From Chloroflexota bacterium (GTDB taxonomy: Bacteria > Chloroflexota > Dehalococcoidia > Lucifugimonadales > G022566795), in the NCBI GenBank assembly GCA_022566795.1, contig JADFIF010000001.1:25504-60494 (forward strand): 34,991 nt of DNA. Direction: 5' to 3'. Shown in pieces: positions 7,858 to 15,732 of this stretch. Each line of letters opens with the position of its first letter. Within the stretch, counting starts at the first letter, position 1. The notes beneath the pieces were generated by a model, which worked only from the letters and a program-made list of their open reading frames with translations, was not told where the DNA came from and searched no databases. The position numbers and the translations under genes were made by a program.

Positions 7858-8876
7858 AGCGGCAAACCGGTGAGCCCCAGCTCCTCCCGCATCCCCAGCA
7901 TCAGATTCATGTTCTGGACGGCTTGGCCGGCCGCGCCTTTGACGAGGTTGTCGAGACAGCTGACCACGATCAGCCGGCCTGCACGCTCGTCGATTGTGGG
8001 GTAGACCAGGCACATATTGGAGCCTGTGGTCTGCTTCGTCTGCGGCGGGGTGGCCGATACGTGCACGAAGGGCTCGTCACGGTAGAACTCCTGATACAGC
8101 TCCCGAACCGCGGCCTTTGTCGTCATGCTGCTCCTCAGCGGGGCGTAGCAGGTCGCCAGGATTCCCCTCACCATCGGAACGCGATGGGGAACGAAGGTCA
8201 CCCGCGCGTCGTTGGCCTCCCGAAGCTCTGCGATCTCCTGCGCGATCTCTGGCTGATGCCCGTGACCATCCAGGCCATATGCCAAGACGTTCTCGTCGGC
8301 CTCCGCGAAGTGATCGATTGTGCTGGTCGCCAGGCCGCCACGACCGGCGCCGGAGATGCCAGTTTTCGCGTCGACGATCACGTCGTCATCGATGAGCCCC
8401 TCTCTCACGGCCGGGGCCAGCGCCAATATCGCCGCCGCAGGATAGCACCCCGGGTTCGCCACCAGCTTGGTGGTCTTGATCGCCTCGCGGTGAAGCTCGG
8501 GCAGCCCGTACACCGCCTTCTTCAAGAGGTGAGCAGCCGGATGGTTCGCGCCGTAGGCTGTCTCAAAGGCCGCTCCGTCGTGCAGGCGAAAGTCGGCGGC
8601 GATGTCGATTCCCGGGACGCCATCGTCGACCATCGGGCCGAGGACTTCCGCGCTGGCCCCGCTGGGCAAGGCCGAGAACACGACGTCCACGGACCCCTCG
8701 ATCTCGCGGGTTATCGGAAGGTCTATCTGCCACAGATGGGGGAGGACCTCGGGGATTCGCTTGCCCGCGGCACTTCGCCCAGTGACGGAGGCTATCTCCA
8801 CCTCCGGATGTTCCGAGAGAATCCGAGCGAGCTCCGAGCCCGCATACCCCGTGATGTTGATGATCCCCGCCTTCAA
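7848..8876 (-). CDS. argC: N-acetyl-gamma-glutamyl-phosphate reductase
   Basis: A 342-residue cytoplasmic enzyme of arginine synthesis. It reduces N-acetyl-glutamyl phosphate to the semialdehyde with NADPH. The N-terminus has the nucleotide-binding start 'GIINITGYAGSEL', the catalytic cysteine is Cys144 in VANPGCYPAA, and 'DAKTGISGAGR' and 'PHRVPMVRGILAT' follow as in ArgC. The TTG at 8874-8876 is the start: AGGAGG lies six bases before it, and the upstream frame is repeat-element sequence. That ribosome binding site sits exactly at the junction with element A1. No other arg gene is in the window. Its tail overlaps the ATP-grasp gene by 10 bp. Confidence 0.95.
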   Translation of the reverse strand: MKAGIINITGYAGSELARILSEHPEVEIASVTGRSAAGKRIPEVLPHLWQIDLPITREIEGSVDVVFSALPSGASAEVLGPMVDDGVPGIDIAADFRLHDGAAFETAYGANHPAAHLLKKAVYGLPELHREAIKTTKLVANPGCYPAAAILALAPAVREGLIDDDVIVDAKTGISGAGRGGLATSTIDHFAEADENVLAYGLDGHGHQPEIAQEIAELREANDARVTFVPHRVPMVRGILATCYAPLRSSMTTKAAVRELYQEFYRDEPFVHVSATPPQTKQTTGSNMCLVYPTIDERAGRLIVVSCLDNLVKGAAGQAVQNMNLMLGMREELGLTGLPLYP

Positions 8877-9014
8877 TCCTGGCCTCCTAGTACTTGGTTG
8901 CACAAGTCTTGATAAATCCTGCCCGCCCCACCCTCGAAAGACTCCGAGGGGGCAAGCCCCTCGGGTTCGCCGGGGGTTCCAAGTCCCCACAAGTCCGGAC
9001 TTGTGGGGGTCTAA

Positions 9015-9042
9015 GGAGCCTGCCCTGAGCATCGTCGAATGG
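9015..9042 (+). repeat. D unit, copy D2 (inside A1)
   Basis: GGAGCCTGCCCTGAGCATCG followed by TCGAATGG. Alignment of A1 with A2 shows that A2 passes from 'gggtctgg' to 'ggtgtccc' without this block, so it is an insertion in A1 of about 28 bp. Confidence 0.7.
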
Positions 9043-9114
9043 GTGTCCCGCAGACCGTAAACCTCACGGGCGAGTGAGTGGGAAAAAGTACGTATCGCTT
9101 TCTTGCTGCCTAAG

Positions 9115-9255
9115 AAACTATCTCAAAAGGCAAATGCCATGTTCCCACCCACCGGCCCTCAGGGTCTTGCCTCCTGAGGGCACATCCCCCAGACCCCTTG
9201 CCAGTCCCGACTCGTCGGGATCTGGACTCCCCGGACGGTATTTTGAGATAGTTTC
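9115..9255 (+). repeat. Family B MITE-like element, copy B1 (nested in A1)
   Basis: A 141-bp element with perfect 15-bp terminal inverted repeats GAAACTATCTCAAAA (9115-9129) and TTTTGAGATAGTTTC (9241-9255). Inside are 'cagggtcttg', 'gggcacatcccccagacccc' and a hairpin CCAGTCCCGAC…GTCGGGATCTGG (9201-9225). It lies inside the right end of A1. Other copies are B2 (12898-13065), partial B3 (20250-20322) and degenerate B4 (33837-33966). Confidence 0.8.
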
Positions 9256-9315
9256 CAAGTACTAGCCGTAGTGGGCTCAAGTATAAGCGGGCACGAGGTC
9301 AGGCGACAAGACACA

Positions 9316-10086
9316 TCACCGCCCAGACGACCCTGCACTGCGCCGCTTGGCAGGCGCTACCTTGGGCTTGTCGAACAGGTGGCGTGAGGGACACCGCTCC
9401 GCCAGCACGCAGCGGTTGCACTGGGGACGAAGCGCCTTGCAGACCTGCCTTCCGTGCCGGATGAGGTACATATGGAACGGGAACACCTCGCTGGGGGGCA
9501 CCATATCCTCGAGAATGTCATGTGCTTTTTCAGCGTTGACCTTGGCGCCTATCAGTCCGAGGCGCTTCGAGACGCGATAGATATGCGTATCCACCGGCAT
9601 GGCAGGCATTCCCAATGAGAAGCAAAGGATGATGGCAGCGGTCTTCGGGCCTATACCGGGAAGCCGTTTGAGCCACGCCTTCGCCTCGCTGAGCGGCATC
9701 TCGGCGAGAAAAGACAGATCGTAAGAGCCCACCTCATCGAAGACCTGCTCGAGGACCGCCTTGATGCGCGGCGCCTTCACTCGGGCCAGTCCGCCGGCGC
9801 GAATGGCGTCTTCGATCTCGCCGGCCGGGGCGGAGGCCACAGCCTTCAACGAGCCAAATCTCTTCATGAGAGCGTCGAAGGCTCGCCCGGAGTTAACGTC
9901 GGACGTGTGCTGAGACAGGATGGTGTAGACGAGCTCGCTCGCGGGGTCGTATCTCGCCTTCCACTCCACCGGCCCGTAGTCGGGGCCGAGCAACCTCATC
10001 ACGTCGGCGGGCGTTATGTCTCGCCCTCGAGCCGCTCTCTTGGGTTTCGTCGGCATCGGCTTGGTTGGGCTTCTCGATGCGGCCAC
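9316..10086 (-). CDS. nth: Endonuclease III-type DNA glycosylase/AP lyase
   Basis: A 256-residue base-excision-repair enzyme. The helix-hairpin-helix is LPGIGPKTAA with catalytic Lys148; the catalytic Asp166 is in MPVDTHIYRVSKRLGL. The four iron-sulfur-cluster cysteines have the canonical spacing C-x6-C-x2-C-x5-C (216, 223, 226, 232). Together these support removal of oxidised pyrimidines followed by strand cleavage. The N-terminus is about 20 residues longer than usual and basic. Start is GTG 10086, or possibly ATG 10056, and neither has a clear ribosome binding site. It is divergent from the HEAT gene and not in an obvious operon. The sequence downstream to A1 (9266-9315) holds nothing recognised. 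Confidence 0.93.
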   Translation of the reverse strand: MAASRSPTKPMPTKPKRAARGRDITPADVMRLLGPDYGPVEWKARYDPASELVYTILSQHTSDVNSGRAFDALMKRFGSLKAVASAPAGEIEDAIRAGGLARVKAPRIKAVLEQVFDEVGSYDLSFLAEMPLSEAKAWLKRLPGIGPKTAAIILCFSLGMPAMPVDTHIYRVSKRLGLIGAKVNAEKAHDILEDMVPPSEVFPFHMYLIRHGRQVCKALRPQCNRCVLAERCPSRHLFDKPKVAPAKRRSAGSSGR

Positions 10087-10642
10087 GCAGCACAGAACCT
10101 ACAGGATCCCCGGATTTCGTCGGAGCGGAGCCAGGTTAACATACTCGGAAAAAGGACGCCCTTGAGGTGTTTGGCCTACTCCCATCGACCGCCTGCTGGC
10201 TGGGGAGGAGGCACCTGGAGGCAATTCCACCGAGAAGTCGGCTATCCGCCAAGCGAGTGTACGTCTCCCGCCCTCTCCGCTGGAAGATGCCATCTCGTCC
10301 AATCAGGCGCGTCCACGATCAATACGTGAAGATGGCCACTACGCCACGGAACGATGCATCCAAGGGTACACGGACGACTTGACAAACGCGACAGACCTCT
10401 ATTACCTTCAAAATTAGAGGCGCAACGAGAGCGGCTAGGAAGCTTCCCCGGCAGGTCGTTGATCTGCTCAACAAGGCGTAGAGAGAGACTGCTCCAAAAC
10501 ACGCAAATGACCTCGCCGACGCCAAGCTATCCCTTACGCAGAGTCGCCTCGTCCTGCACAATCGGCCGCTTCGAGCCGGTGCTCCCCCATCCTCTCCCAG
10601 GCAGGTTCCCGAACACCAGATGATCGCGCAGGTGAGCCCCTC
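10087..10642. other. 556-bp intergenic region, no gene recognised
   Basis: Short frames on both strands overlap one another and are unlike known proteins, so none is called. TTGACA occurs at 10380-10385, with TATTAC only 15 bp later. This is a weak candidate promoter for the HEAT gene. No copy of elements A, B or C is visible here. Confidence 0.5.
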
Positions 10643-11566
10643 TTGACTCTGGACAAGCTTATCGCAGACTTTGCCGACGACAGCAAGCCCTTGAAGCATA
10701 TCGGACTCGACCAACTGTCCGGTCTGGTTTCGGAACACATCATCCAATTCAAGATGTCATGGCGCTCGCTACCCACCTCCCGAAGATGCGAGATCCTGGC
10801 TATGCTAGCCAAACTGTCGGAAGACAACCTGGAGCTCGATTTCACGGCAGTGTTCAGGGCGTCGCTCTCAGACGACGACGATGACGTCAGAGAGAAGGCG
10901 ACGCGTGGTCTCTTCGACTGCGACGATCGTGTCGTCATCCGTCCTTTGAACGACCTTCTGGCGAAGGACCCCTCGCCTAAGGTGAAAGCCGCCGCTGCCG
11001 TTTCGCTCGGAAAGTTTGCTGAGATGGCTCAGGACGGGAAGCTCCTGGAGCGCGACGCCGACCGAATCAGAGAGGCGCTCTTGGAGGCCATAGGCCGCGA
11101 GGGGCAGGACGATGAGGTCAGACGGAAGGCCATTGAAGCGGTGGCAAGCTTCAACTCAGAAGAGGTCCAGCGGATTATCCGCGACGCCTACGAGAACGGG
11201 GACGCGACTCTCAAGCAGACCGCGATCTACGCCATGGGGCGCAGCTCCGACAGTCAGTATCTCCCGACGGTGCTCGACGAGACGCACCACGACGATCCCG
11301 CCATTCGCTATGAGGCGGCCCTGGCCGCCGGTCAGCTTGGAGACGAATCGACGGTTCCCTACCTGATCAGGCTCATCAAGGACGACGACTTTCAGGTGCA
11401 ACTATCCGCCGTCCAGGCCCTCGGCGAGATCGGAGGTCCGTTGGCCAAACGGGCTCTCCTCCAGTGCCTGAAGATGGGCGAAGATGCTCTGGAAGACGCG
11501 GCCCAAGCCGCCCTCGCCAACCTCGAGTTCGACGATGACCCTCTAGGGTTCCGGTTCCAGGCCTAG
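10643..11566 (+). CDS. HEAT-repeat protein
   Basis: A 307-residue protein made mostly of paired-helix HEAT (PBS-lyase-like) repeats. Clear units are 'DDDDDVREKATRGLFDCDD', 'PSPKVKAAAAVSLGKFA', 'DEVRRKAIEAVASF', 'ATLKQTAIYAMGRS', 'PAIRYEAALAAGQLGDE' and 'FQVQLSAVQALGEIGG'. These arrays are protein-interaction scaffolds; no catalytic motif is visible. It is highly acidic and predicted cytoplasmic. TTG 10643 is the start, with CAGGTGA about eight bases upstream. The TAG stop (11564-11566) lies in the CTAG that forms the left end of element A2. Partners are unknown. Confidence 0.88.
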   Translation: MTLDKLIADFADDSKPLKHIGLDQLSGLVSEHIIQFKMSWRSLPTSRRCEILAMLAKLSEDNLELDFTAVFRASLSDDDDDVREKATRGLFDCDDRVVIRPLNDLLAKDPSPKVKAAAAVSLGKFAEMAQDGKLLERDADRIREALLEAIGREGQDDEVRRKAIEAVASFNSEEVQRIIRDAYENGDATLKQTAIYAMGRSSDSQYLPTVLDETHHDDPAIRYEAALAAGQLGDESTVPYLIRLIKDDDFQVQLSAVQALGEIGGPLAKRALLQCLKMGEDALEDAAQAALANLEFDDDPLGFRFQA

Positions 11567-11755
11567 TGCTTGGTTCGATAAGTCTCGATACGCCCTGCCC
11601 GCCCACCCTCTAAGAGGCTCCAAGGAGCGAGCCCCTCGGCCTCCCCGGGGGTTCCAAGTCCCGACAAGGCGGGACTTGCGCGGGTCTGGCGGTGTCCCCC
11701 AGACCCTAATCCTCACGGGCGGGCGGGTAGGAAAAAAGTACGTATCGCTTTCTAG
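11563..11755 (+). repeat. Family A MITE-like element, copy A2
   Basis: A 193-bp element bounded by CTAG (11563-11566) and CTAG (11752-11755). It shares the family A landmarks with A1 but lacks the D unit and the B insertion, and appears shortened at the right end. Its hairpin is AAGTCCCG-acaagg-CGGGACTT (11656-11677). The flanking genes converge, and each uses the TAG in the element's terminal CTAG as its stop codon. Confidence 0.78.
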
Positions 11756-12705
11756 GCCTCACGGTCATAGGCGTCGAACGCCAGGCCGGCCGCTCCCAAC
11801 AGACTGACATCGTCGCCCAGCTCGGACTTTACCACCGGCATACGTCCGCGATTGTGCGCCATGGCGCGCGCCTCAATCTCCTTCTCGATACCAGGCAGCA
11901 GCAGGTGCAGGCTCTGAGACATGCCTCCGCCAATCACGATTACCTCGGGGTCGAGGATGTTGAGGAGGGTCACAATTCCTACGCCGAGACTGGCGCCGGC
12001 CTCGTTCATGATCGCCAGCGCCATGGCGTCGCCCGCCTCCGCCGCGTGCGCGACCGCTCGTGCGTCCACCTCCGGCGCACCGGCCAAAGAGCTGGCTTCG
12101 CCCGCATCAAGCCGCTCGCGCGCTATCCGGGCAACGGCGGTACCAGAGGCGAGGGCCTCGAGGCATCCGTAGCTTCCGCAGTTGCACTGGGGCCCGCTCC
12201 GCTCGACGGTGAGGTGTCCTATCTCGCCGGCGAAGCCGCCCCGCCCCGTGTAGAGCCGTCCGTCTACCACGATCCCCCCACCGATTCCGGTGCTCACCGT
12301 CATGTAGATCAGATGCCTGTAGCCCTTGCCGGCGCCGTACTTCTGCTCGGCAAGCGCCCCCAGCGTGGCGTCGTTGGCGCATGACGCCCGAGCCGACAGC
12401 TCCGCCTCGATTACCGGCTTGACGGAGAACCCGTCCCAACCTGGGAGATTCGGCGGGTTGAACATGACCCCTGTTTCAGGGTCGGTCGGACTTGCCAGAG
12501 AGACGCCGACGCCGGCCAGAGAATCGACCTCGACGGTCGCCGCAACCTGCTTTAGCGCCGCCACGAAACGCTCGACCACCTCACCTCTCGGGCTTTGGGC
12601 GAGGGTCGGAATAGCATGCCTCTGTGTGATGCTGCCACCACGGTCCACCAGCGCTACCCTTATCTGAGTCCCACCCAGATCTGCTGCCAGCGCGTAGGTC
12701 GTCAT
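11752..12705 (-). CDS. ROK-family sugar kinase (glucokinase-like)
   Basis: A 317-residue cytoplasmic kinase. The ATP-binding start is ALAADLGGTQIR, the catalytic aspartate is Asp112 in CANDATLGA, and the glycine-rich 'VSTGIGGGIV' follows. The ROK zinc site is His164 in GEIGHLTV plus CNCGSYGCLE (Cys174, 176, 181). These features fit glucokinase or N-acetyl-hexosamine kinase; the sugar cannot be fixed from sequence. ATG 12705 was chosen because ROK proteins start about five residues before DxGGT; ATG 12717 and an upstream start at 12789 are alternatives, and GGAAGGG at about 12719 supports this area. It has no sugar-transport neighbours. Its TAG stop lies in the right terminal CTAG of A2. Confidence 0.92.
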   Translation of the reverse strand: MTTYALAADLGGTQIRVALVDRGGSITQRHAIPTLAQSPRGEVVERFVAALKQVAATVEVDSLAGVGVSLASPTDPETGVMFNPPNLPGWDGFSVKPVIEAELSARASCANDATLGALAEQKYGAGKGYRHLIYMTVSTGIGGGIVVDGRLYTGRGGFAGEIGHLTVERSGPQCNCGSYGCLEALASGTAVARIARERLDAGEASSLAGAPEVDARAVAHAAEAGDAMALAIMNEAGASLGVGIVTLLNILDPEVIVIGGGMSQSLHLLLPGIEKEIEARAMAHNRGRMPVVKSELGDDVSLLGAAGLAFDAYDREA

Positions 12706-12859
12706 CGCTTCAGCCATCCCTTCCAGAGTGATCGGGCGCTCCGGCTCGGCCGTCGCGACCCTCACCATTGTAGCGGCTCGGCTCCCCACGTCGCAGCCTG
12801 TGCCCCTTGCAAGGAGGGAGGAAGGGGAGAGCGCCCGTATCTACGACATGGGGTGCTAG

Positions 12860-12868
12860 TGCTATAAT
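12860..12868 (+). promoter_or_regulatory. Extended -10 promoter element (TGCTATAAT)
   Basis: A perfect TATAAT at 12863-12868 preceded by TG one base away, a full extended -10 motif. No good -35 box lies upstream, which extended -10 promoters can tolerate. It points to the AcoX-like gene at 13075, and element B2 fills most of the 200-bp leader in between. Confidence 0.5.
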
Positions 12869-12897
12869 GCCGTCGCCGATCAGATGGAAGCCCCCAG

Positions 12898-13065
12898 TAA
12901 GAAAACTATCTCAAAAAAGACACATGCCTTGTTCCCACCCACCCCAGGGTCTTGTGCCCCTGGAGGCACATCCCTTCAACAGGCTCAGGGCAGGCTCCCC
13001 AACCCCCTCGCCAGAGGGTCGACACTTCTGGACTCCTCGGGGCGGGATTTCGAGATAGTCGCTAA
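12898..13065 (+). repeat. Family B MITE-like element, copy B2
   Basis: The inverted ends are TAAGAAAACTATCTCAAAA at the left and, read from the other strand, TTAGCGACTATCTCGAAAT at the right. It shares with B1 the block 'catgcc.tgttcccaccca', 'cagggtcttg' and 'ggcacatccc'. It carries an inverted D unit (12972-12998) and a hairpin CCAGAGGG…CTTCTGG (13011-13031). The right end is immediately followed by AAGGA, used as ribosome binding site by the next gene. Confidence 0.75.
12972..12998 (-). repeat. D unit, copy D3 (inside B2)
   Basis: CCCTTCAACAGGCTCAGGG followed by CAGGCTCC, the inverse of D1 and D2. B1 lacks it, so it is an insertion in B2. Confidence 0.65.
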
Positions 13066-13074
13066 GGACTTCGA

Positions 13075-14088
13075 TTGCCAACCGTCGGCATAATCGCCAA
13101 CCCCGCCGCGGGCAAAGACATCCGGCGCCTGGTGGCCCACGGCCGTTTCGTCCCCAACCAAGAAAAGGTCAACATCCTGGCCCGCATCCTCGCGGGGCTG
13201 AACTCAACGGGTATCAGGCGGGTCGTCATGATGCCCGACTCGGCGCTGCTGGGTAGAAGCGCCTCCGAACGCGCGGGGGGCGAGCTGTGCGTGGAGTTCC
13301 TCGATATGCCCGTCTTCAACGAGGAGCGTGACTCATCTCGTGCCGCCGAGTTGATGGCGGAGATGGGAGTAGATTGCATCATCACACTCGGCGGCGACGG
13401 CACCAATCGGGCCGTGGCGAAAGGCTGCGGCAACGCGCCCCTGGTGCCTGTGTCGACCGGCACCAACAACGTCTTTCCGTCGATGGTCGAAGGAACGCTG
13501 GCCGGCCTGGCCGCCGGCGTGGTTGCCAGTGGTGCGGTCAGTCCGGCAAAGACGATAGCTACGAGGAAGCGACTGGAGGTCCACGTCGACGGAAAGCTCC
13601 GAGATATCGCGCTGGTCGACGTGGCCGTGTCCAAGGAGCGGTTCGTGGGGGCACGGGCCATCTGGGAGATGAGCACGATTCACGAGATATTTCTCGCGGT
13701 GGCGGAGCCCTCGAGCATCGGACTCTCCGCGCTGGGCGCCCAGCTTCATCCCGCGCCCTTGGGCTCGGACGAAGGCGTGTACGCACGGTTTGGCGACGGC
13801 GGGACGGTGGTCACCGCCCCCGTGGCCCCCGGCATGATCGTCCCCGTGGCGGTAGACCTCTGGCGCACGATTCACTCAGGGGACTCGTCGGAGGTAAGCC
13901 TGCGACCGTGTACAGTCGCGTTGGATGGCGAGCGCAGCTTTACCGTCCAGCGTGACCAAAAGGCGCACGTCACACTGAACAGCCAGGGCCCGCGCGTCGT
14001 CTCCATCGAGGCAGCCCTCCGTGAGGCCGCGCTCAACGGGGTGTTTTCGTCCCCACATCCCTCAACCGATGGGCGCCAGGACCGGTGA
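13075..14088 (+). CDS. ATP-NAD kinase-like protein (AcoX family)
   Basis: A 337-residue protein with the NAD-kinase/diacylglycerol-kinase fold signature: 'GIIANPAAGKDIRRLV' at the N-terminus, the catalytic loop TLGGDGTNRAVA (Gly106-Gly-Asp-Gly-Thr) and 'VSTGTNNVFPSM'. The layout matches AcoX proteins, first named from acetoin-catabolism clusters and of unsettled reaction; no acetoin dehydrogenase genes are present here. TTG 13075 is the start, with AAGGA about six bases upstream and the downstream residues agreeing with the family start. It is separated by 42 bp from the gamma-glutamyltransferase gene and probably co-transcribed. True NAD kinases are usually shorter and less acidic at the N-terminus. 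Confidence 0.85.
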   Translation: MPTVGIIANPAAGKDIRRLVAHGRFVPNQEKVNILARILAGLNSTGIRRVVMMPDSALLGRSASERAGGELCVEFLDMPVFNEERDSSRAAELMAEMGVDCIITLGGDGTNRAVAKGCGNAPLVPVSTGTNNVFPSMVEGTLAGLAAGVVASGAVSPAKTIATRKRLEVHVDGKLRDIALVDVAVSKERFVGARAIWEMSTIHEIFLAVAEPSSIGLSALGAQLHPAPLGSDEGVYARFGDGGTVVTAPVAPGMIVPVAVDLWRTIHSGDSSEVSLRPCTVALDGERSFTVQRDQKAHVTLNSQGPRVVSIEAALREAALNGVFSSPHPSTDGRQDR

Positions 14089-14130
14089 CGCCGGAGACCC
14101 TCTGAACAGACCCTCAGCGAGGTACACAGG

Positions 14131-15732
14131 TTGAAGTTCGACTCCAGACGCTCTTCGGTGTTGGCCCGTAACGGCATGGTGGTGACCAGTCAGCCCCTGG
14201 CGGCCATGTCGGGCCTAAGAATGCTCATGGACGGTGGCAACGCCATCGATGCGGCGGTCGCCACGGCGGCGACGCTGAACGTCGTCGAGCCCGGCTCCAC
14301 CGGCGCGGGCGGCGACGTTTTTGCCCTGGTGTGGTCCGCCAAGGAGAAGAGGGTGCAGGCCCTCAACGCCAGTGGCAGGTCCCCGGCCGCCGCGTCCCTG
14401 GATGAGCTTCGTGCCAAGGGTTTCACCGAGATCCCCGCCGAGAGCGCCTACTCGATCACGGTGCCGGGCGCCGTTAGCGGATGGGCGGCCCTCTTGGAGC
14501 GGTATGGCTCGATGCCCTTCTCCAACGTTCTGGAGCCCGCCATCCGCTACGCGTCCGAAGGCTACCCCGTATCGGAGATCATCAGCACGCACTGGATCAG
14601 GAACTTTGAAAAGCTTAAGTCTCACCCCTCCGGCGCGGAGCTTCTGCTCGACGGAGGGCGACCGCGGCCGGGCGACGTAATGCGCTTGCCCGAGCTTGCC
14701 GATACGCTCCAGACCATCGCCGAAGGGGGAGCCGACGCATTCTACCGAGGTCCCCTGGCGGAGAAGATAGCAAGCTACGTGCAGCAGCAGGGCGGCTGGC
14801 TCAGCGCCGAGGACCTGGCGGATCACGAGGCCACGTGGGACGAGCCGATCTCAACTGAGTACAGGGGCCTCCGCTGCTGGCAGTGTCCGCCAAACGGCCA
14901 GGGCGTCACTGCGCTGATGGCGCTGAACATCGCGGAGGGGTTCGACATCGAGTCTATGGGCTTCCAGACGACGGACACGTACCACCATCTCATCGAGTCT
15001 GTCCGGCTAGCCTTCGCCGACGGCTTTTACCACGTGACCGACCCGGCGAAGATGCGGGTTGCCACGTCCGATCTGATATCCAAGAGGTACGCGGAGAGCC
15101 GCCGCGGGCTAATCGACCCCGGCCGAGCTCTGGGCACGGTGTCGACCGGGCTAGCGCTCGCGCGGGGCGACACCGTGTACCTGACGTGTGTCGACGGCGA
15201 GGGCAACGCCTGCTCGCTGATAAACAGCGTCTACATGGGCTTCGGGACCGGCCTCGTGGTGCCCACCACCGGCCTGGCGCTGCACTGTCGAGGGGTTTCA
15301 TTCTCGCTCGACCCGGAGCACCCCAACGCCCTGGAGCCGAGGAAGCGCCCGTTCCATACCCTTATCCCGGGCATTGTCACCCGCGACGACGAGCTTTGGC
15401 TGAGCTATGGGGTCATGGGAACAGTCCAGCAGGCCCAGGGGCACCTCCAAGTCCTGACCAGCATGATCGACTTCGGGCTATCCCCGCAGGAGGCGCTGAA
15501 CGCTCCGAGGTTTAGCGTCAGGCCGGGCCGGAGCTGGGACGATCTGAACCTCGAGGACCTGGTGCCAGCCGACGTCGTCGACGGCCTGCGCAGCAGGGGC
15601 CATGCCGTTACGGTCCGGGAGCCGCTTGCCCTCTTCTTCGGCGGCGGTCAGATCATCGAGCGCGACGCCGGGTCGGGCGTGCTAAGGGGGGGAGCCGAGC
15701 CGCGCTCGGATGGATTCGCGGTGGGCTGGTAG
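14131..15732 (+). CDS. Gamma-glutamyltransferase-family Ntn-hydrolase
   Basis: A 533-residue member of the family that self-cleaves to expose a threonine nucleophile and hydrolyses or transfers gamma-glutamyl groups. The large-subunit start 'MVVTSQPLAAMSGLRML.DGGNAIDAAVA' and 'PGSTGAGGDVFALVW' are typical. The small-subunit start is expected at Thr348 in GDTVYLTCVDGEGNACSL, where most members read TTHxSVVD, so the second Thr is Val. 'RKRPFHTLIPGIV' follows in place of 'P.SSM.P'. It has no signal peptide, unlike classical periplasmic Ggt, so it may be a cytoplasmic relative acting on another substrate. Start is TTG 14131, with GAGGT seven bases upstream. Its stop directly abuts the stop of the VOC gene. 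Confidence 0.9.
   Translation: MKFDSRRSSVLARNGMVVTSQPLAAMSGLRMLMDGGNAIDAAVATAATLNVVEPGSTGAGGDVFALVWSAKEKRVQALNASGRSPAAASLDELRAKGFTEIPAESAYSITVPGAVSGWAALLERYGSMPFSNVLEPAIRYASEGYPVSEIISTHWIRNFEKLKSHPSGAELLLDGGRPRPGDVMRLPELADTLQTIAEGGADAFYRGPLAEKIASYVQQQGGWLSAEDLADHEATWDEPISTEYRGLRCWQCPPNGQGVTALMALNIAEGFDIESMGFQTTDTYHHLIESVRLAFADGFYHVTDPAKMRVATSDLISKRYAESRRGLIDPGRALGTVSTGLALARGDTVYLTCVDGEGNACSLINSVYMGFGTGLVVPTTGLALHCRGVSFSLDPEHPNALEPRKRPFHTLIPGIVTRDDELWLSYGVMGTVQQAQGHLQVLTSMIDFGLSPQEALNAPRFSVRPGRSWDDLNLEDLVPADVVDGLRSRGHAVTVREPLALFFGGGQIIERDAGSGVLRGGAEPRSDGFAVGW

Larger units (their letters stand above)
8887..9265 (+). repeat. Family A MITE-like element, copy A1 (carries nested B1 and D2)
   Basis: The ends are the perfect inverted pair CTAGTACTT (8887-8895) and AAGTACTAG (9257-9265). 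The body from 8896 to about 9111 matches copies A2 and A3, with shared landmarks 'aagcccctcgg', 'ccgggggttccaagtc', 'cctcacgggcg' and 'gtacgtatcgctttc'. A perfect 24-bp palindrome lies at 8985-9008 (arms CCCCACAAGTCC and GGACTTGTGGGG). A D unit (9015-9042) is inserted relative to A2. Near the right end the element is split by element B1, after which the last bases of A resume. The left end touches the argC ribosome binding site. Confidence 0.78.

Noticed and set aside
8887-9265. Repeat clusters as a CRISPR array
   Set aside because: The repeats are of different families, irregularly spaced, nested and without constant-length spacers, and there are no cas genes.
10380-10406. TTGACA with TATTAC as HEAT-gene promoter
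   Set aside because: The spacer is only 15 bp and the boxes are 235 bp from the start; too weak to list.
10319-10747. 142-codon minus-strand frame in the 10.1-10.6 kb gap
   Set aside because: It overlaps the HEAT gene start on the opposite strand and has no start signal or family resemblance.
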